Positions 62,011 to 64,000 of a DNA stretch of 64,000 bases are shown piece by piece. The notes under the pieces are model-generated. The model was given only the letters and a program-made list of their open reading frames with translations, made no database searches and was not told the origin of the DNA. Source of the DNA: Nemertoderma westbladi (lineage: Eukaryota > Xenacoelomorpha > Nemertodermatida > Nemertodermatidae); the NCBI GenBank assembly GCA_032718475.1, contig JAUCBJ010005005.1, positions 1-64,000 of the forward strand, in the 5' to 3' direction. The first letter of the stretch is position 1; each line of letters begins with the position of its first letter. The position numbers were made by a program, and so were the translations under genes.

Positions 62011-62329
62011 TACTACCTGACTACAGCTGGATTAAATAGAGGCCCTACTTACCTCGCAAAAATTATCGGTCCTACGAATTATCTGTATTTGTACGGTAGG
62101 CCTACATAATACCGATAAATAAATAATTTTTATGTTATGTGTATTACAGTATTACAGTGTACTGTACCGGTATTACTGTAGGCCTATTAATTCTGTTGTA
62201 AGCCTACCGGTACCGTAATTAAAACAGACTTGTATTTGTGTACTGTGACTGTCTCTGTCTATGTACCAATGATGTACATAAGACGTAACGTACCGTACAG
62301 TGTACGGATGTACCTTACTCAGTAGGGAA

Positions 62330-62770
62330 CATACCCTTAAATAAGCTCCAAAAGTGGGTTCTTATTTAATGAAAATGGCTCTTATTTAGGGGTTTTTGGG
62401 CCTTTTTTGGATATTTTTTCGATTTAATATGCAATAACTTGTTTCAGGAAAAAATACCGCATAATTTTATTTCACAATGTAAAAGTTGGGTCTTTCTTGA
62501 ACATAAAGCAAAAAACCAGAAAACATTTCACCGTCCGGTTTTTTTTCTACAAGGTTTTAAAATTGCATCAAAAATAAGTCCCTAAATAAGTTCCTAAATA
62601 AGGGGGATTTTTTAAATTTACCTTATTTCTGTATTTAGGATATCGAAATTGTACACATAAATACTAAAAGTCCCTAAATAAGAACTTTTTGACCTGGGTT
62701 TCTTATTTAGGAATACAATTGTATTCCAAAATCTGCACATTCCTTAAGTAAAATAAATATTCCTTATTCC
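62330..62770. repeat. Cluster of CTTATTTAGG/CCTAAATAAG words
   Basis: At least seven copies of CTTATTTA or its complement lie within about 400 bp in both orientations (for example 62335, 62362, 62381, 62578, 62591, 62669 and 62701), so the region could fold on itself. It is possibly the remains of a small inverted-repeat transposon. Confidence 0.6.
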
Positions 62771-63555
62771 TTACAGTATGTGTTACACTTCTTCGTATAT
62801 TGCTAATTGGTGGGTTAAGGATAAGGACAATGGTTGCACTGCACTCTATAAATCCTCTATAGAATATCGTATCATAATGAAGTTGCTAGCACTGGCATTC
62901 TTAGCTCGCATGGTAGCATAGAATAGCCCATTGATATTCAAAAGAATAGCCCATCGCCCATCTGAGCGCACATACGTCATACATTGTCACGTATTTCGAT
63001 GAGACATGACTCATGTAACTGGACATCGCCGCACAGTTTCGAAAAACTAACTTGTGTCGTGCATTTCCTCTTCTGCTCCGCGTTACGCCCCACTTAGATG
63101 GATTGTCCACAAGTTGTACTTGAAAGGTGTGAAAAAAAAACCAATGTTAATGTAGGCACAAAGATGGTTCGGTTGGGCAGCTGATAGACGTTATGAAGGT
63201 TAAAGATGATGACTGGATGACGTTTTGGCTCAACTGGCTCAGGCAGCAGTGGGACACGTTCGTGGGACCTTTGCACAGCATGAAGTGAGCAAAGCCTCAG
63301 CTATCCCTAGCTGATAGGGGCCCCACTCCATTAACGTGTTGTCTTTCGTTAGTCAGAGGTCGTTCAACACAATACTTGTCTCCATAATTTGCCTCATTGC
63401 GTTTGTTTGTTTTTTACCAAACTTCAGATTATTTATAATCTTTTGACAGACTACATTGGCCTACAGACATACATACCAAGTTTCATTTAATTTCATCAAG
63501 GAATGACCGAGTTAATAGCGATAATAAATTTACAACGATGACAGACAACTCGTTA
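62771..63555. other. Intergenic DNA, no gene supported
   Basis: Short minus-strand frames (62901-63276) show no family signal. No repeat was recognised. Confidence 0.45.
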
Positions 63556-64000
63556 ATAGCACCCATATGCTAAGGCTTCGCTCTGACTATGTTCTACGCA
63601 TGTCCTTAGATCATCATAATGATGATGGGGTGATGATAACTCCACCTACTGGCTCCAGAAGTCGAGGAAATCCTGCCAAGTACCTAACTGATCTAGACTT
63701 TGCTGATGACTTAGGAGTACTCTCAGAATCACTACGGCACTAGAGGGAGCCCAACGGCTCCTCAGCTCATTAGAACATGCTGCTTCTAGTGTTGGTCTTT
63801 TTATTAACTCCAGAAAGACCAAAATTTTGACAGTTAACTTTGAAAGTCCTCAGCAAGTCTCTGATCGGATGAGCATAAGCTCAAAAGATGGTATGCTTGA
63901 GCATGTGGAAGACTTCTGTTACCTGGGATCATGGATCCGGAAGTCAGGTGAGGACCTTCGAATACGTAAGGGAAAGGCATGGGCAGCCTTGAATAGGCTT
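63556..64000 (+). pseudogene. RTE-like reverse transcriptase fragment, cut by window end
   Basis: Translation shows SDYVLRMSLDHH, then YLTDLDFADDLGVLSESL at about 63681-63734, where FADD is the RT catalytic box. After a frameshift near 63735 it continues with GLFINSRKTKI, HVEDFCYLGSWI and RKGKAWAALNRL. These blocks in this order are typical of RTE-type LINEs. The frameshift and a stop at about 63740 show the copy is dead. It continues past 64000. Confidence 0.75.

Overview
This is a eukaryotic, almost certainly animal, window dominated by transposable elements. The evidence is: BEL/Pao LTR retrotransposons (known only from metazoans), two non-LTR retrotransposon families, a sperm-tail PG-rich (SHIPPO/ODF3-like) gene, minisatellites, and AT-rich DNA with no operon structure. 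The frequent 'taggcctac' and 'accggtat' words suggest a marine invertebrate, but I cannot name the species. The only convincing host gene is the single-exon SHIPPO-like gene at 3900-4670.

Layout. 1-1383 is a foldback element. 2171-3603 is a 5'-truncated CR1/Daphne-like LINE. 3900-4670 is the SHIPPO gene. 4671-9181 is AT-rich DNA with a 27-bp minisatellite, a possible small Asn/His-rich gene and a tRNA-like SINE candidate. 9182-58027 is one nest of insertions about 49 kb long. The oldest layer is BEL-C, a decayed BEL/Pao element now in pieces at 9182-9384, 31542-33359, 35338-36021 and 57412-58027. Into its LTR went BEL-A (9385-31541, LTRs 1.17 kb, duplication ATCTC). Into BEL-A's coding region went element D (12875-20066, LTRs 530 bp, duplication TTAAA), a gag-only LTR element. 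Into BEL-C's coding region went a DNA transposon (33360-35337, duplication TA) and BEL-B (36022-57411, LTRs about 1.9 kb, duplication GACCA). BEL-B's gag carries its own small transposon (52324-54026). 58028-64000 holds a 30-bp minisatellite, a LINE tail, several short repeats and an RTE-like reverse transcriptase fragment running off the window end.

The most notable content is a second coding module downstream of pol, on the minus strand, in both BEL-A and BEL-B. Protein A has a CX2C...CX2H finger. Protein B carries what looks like a DEDD-type 3'-5' exonuclease domain of the RNase D/WRN/EXD class, then three zinc knuckles and a basic tail. It occupies the place where other LTR elements sometimes carry env. 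The two versions are widely diverged but keep gene order, exonuclease motifs and knuckle spacing, which suggests selection. BEL-B has the module intact beside an intact gag-pol frame of 2623 codons. BEL-A has it broken by one frameshift, two stops and element D, and has lost RT and integrase, yet its LTRs are almost identical, so it probably moved recently using enzymes supplied by another element.

A second unexpected signal is an 18-bp near-palindrome (consensus WAGGCTCGCGAGTCTTCC on the plus strand) present ten times in BEL-B, always in one orientation, in coding and noncoding DNA and in different reading frames. All comparisons were made by eye, without alignments or database searches.
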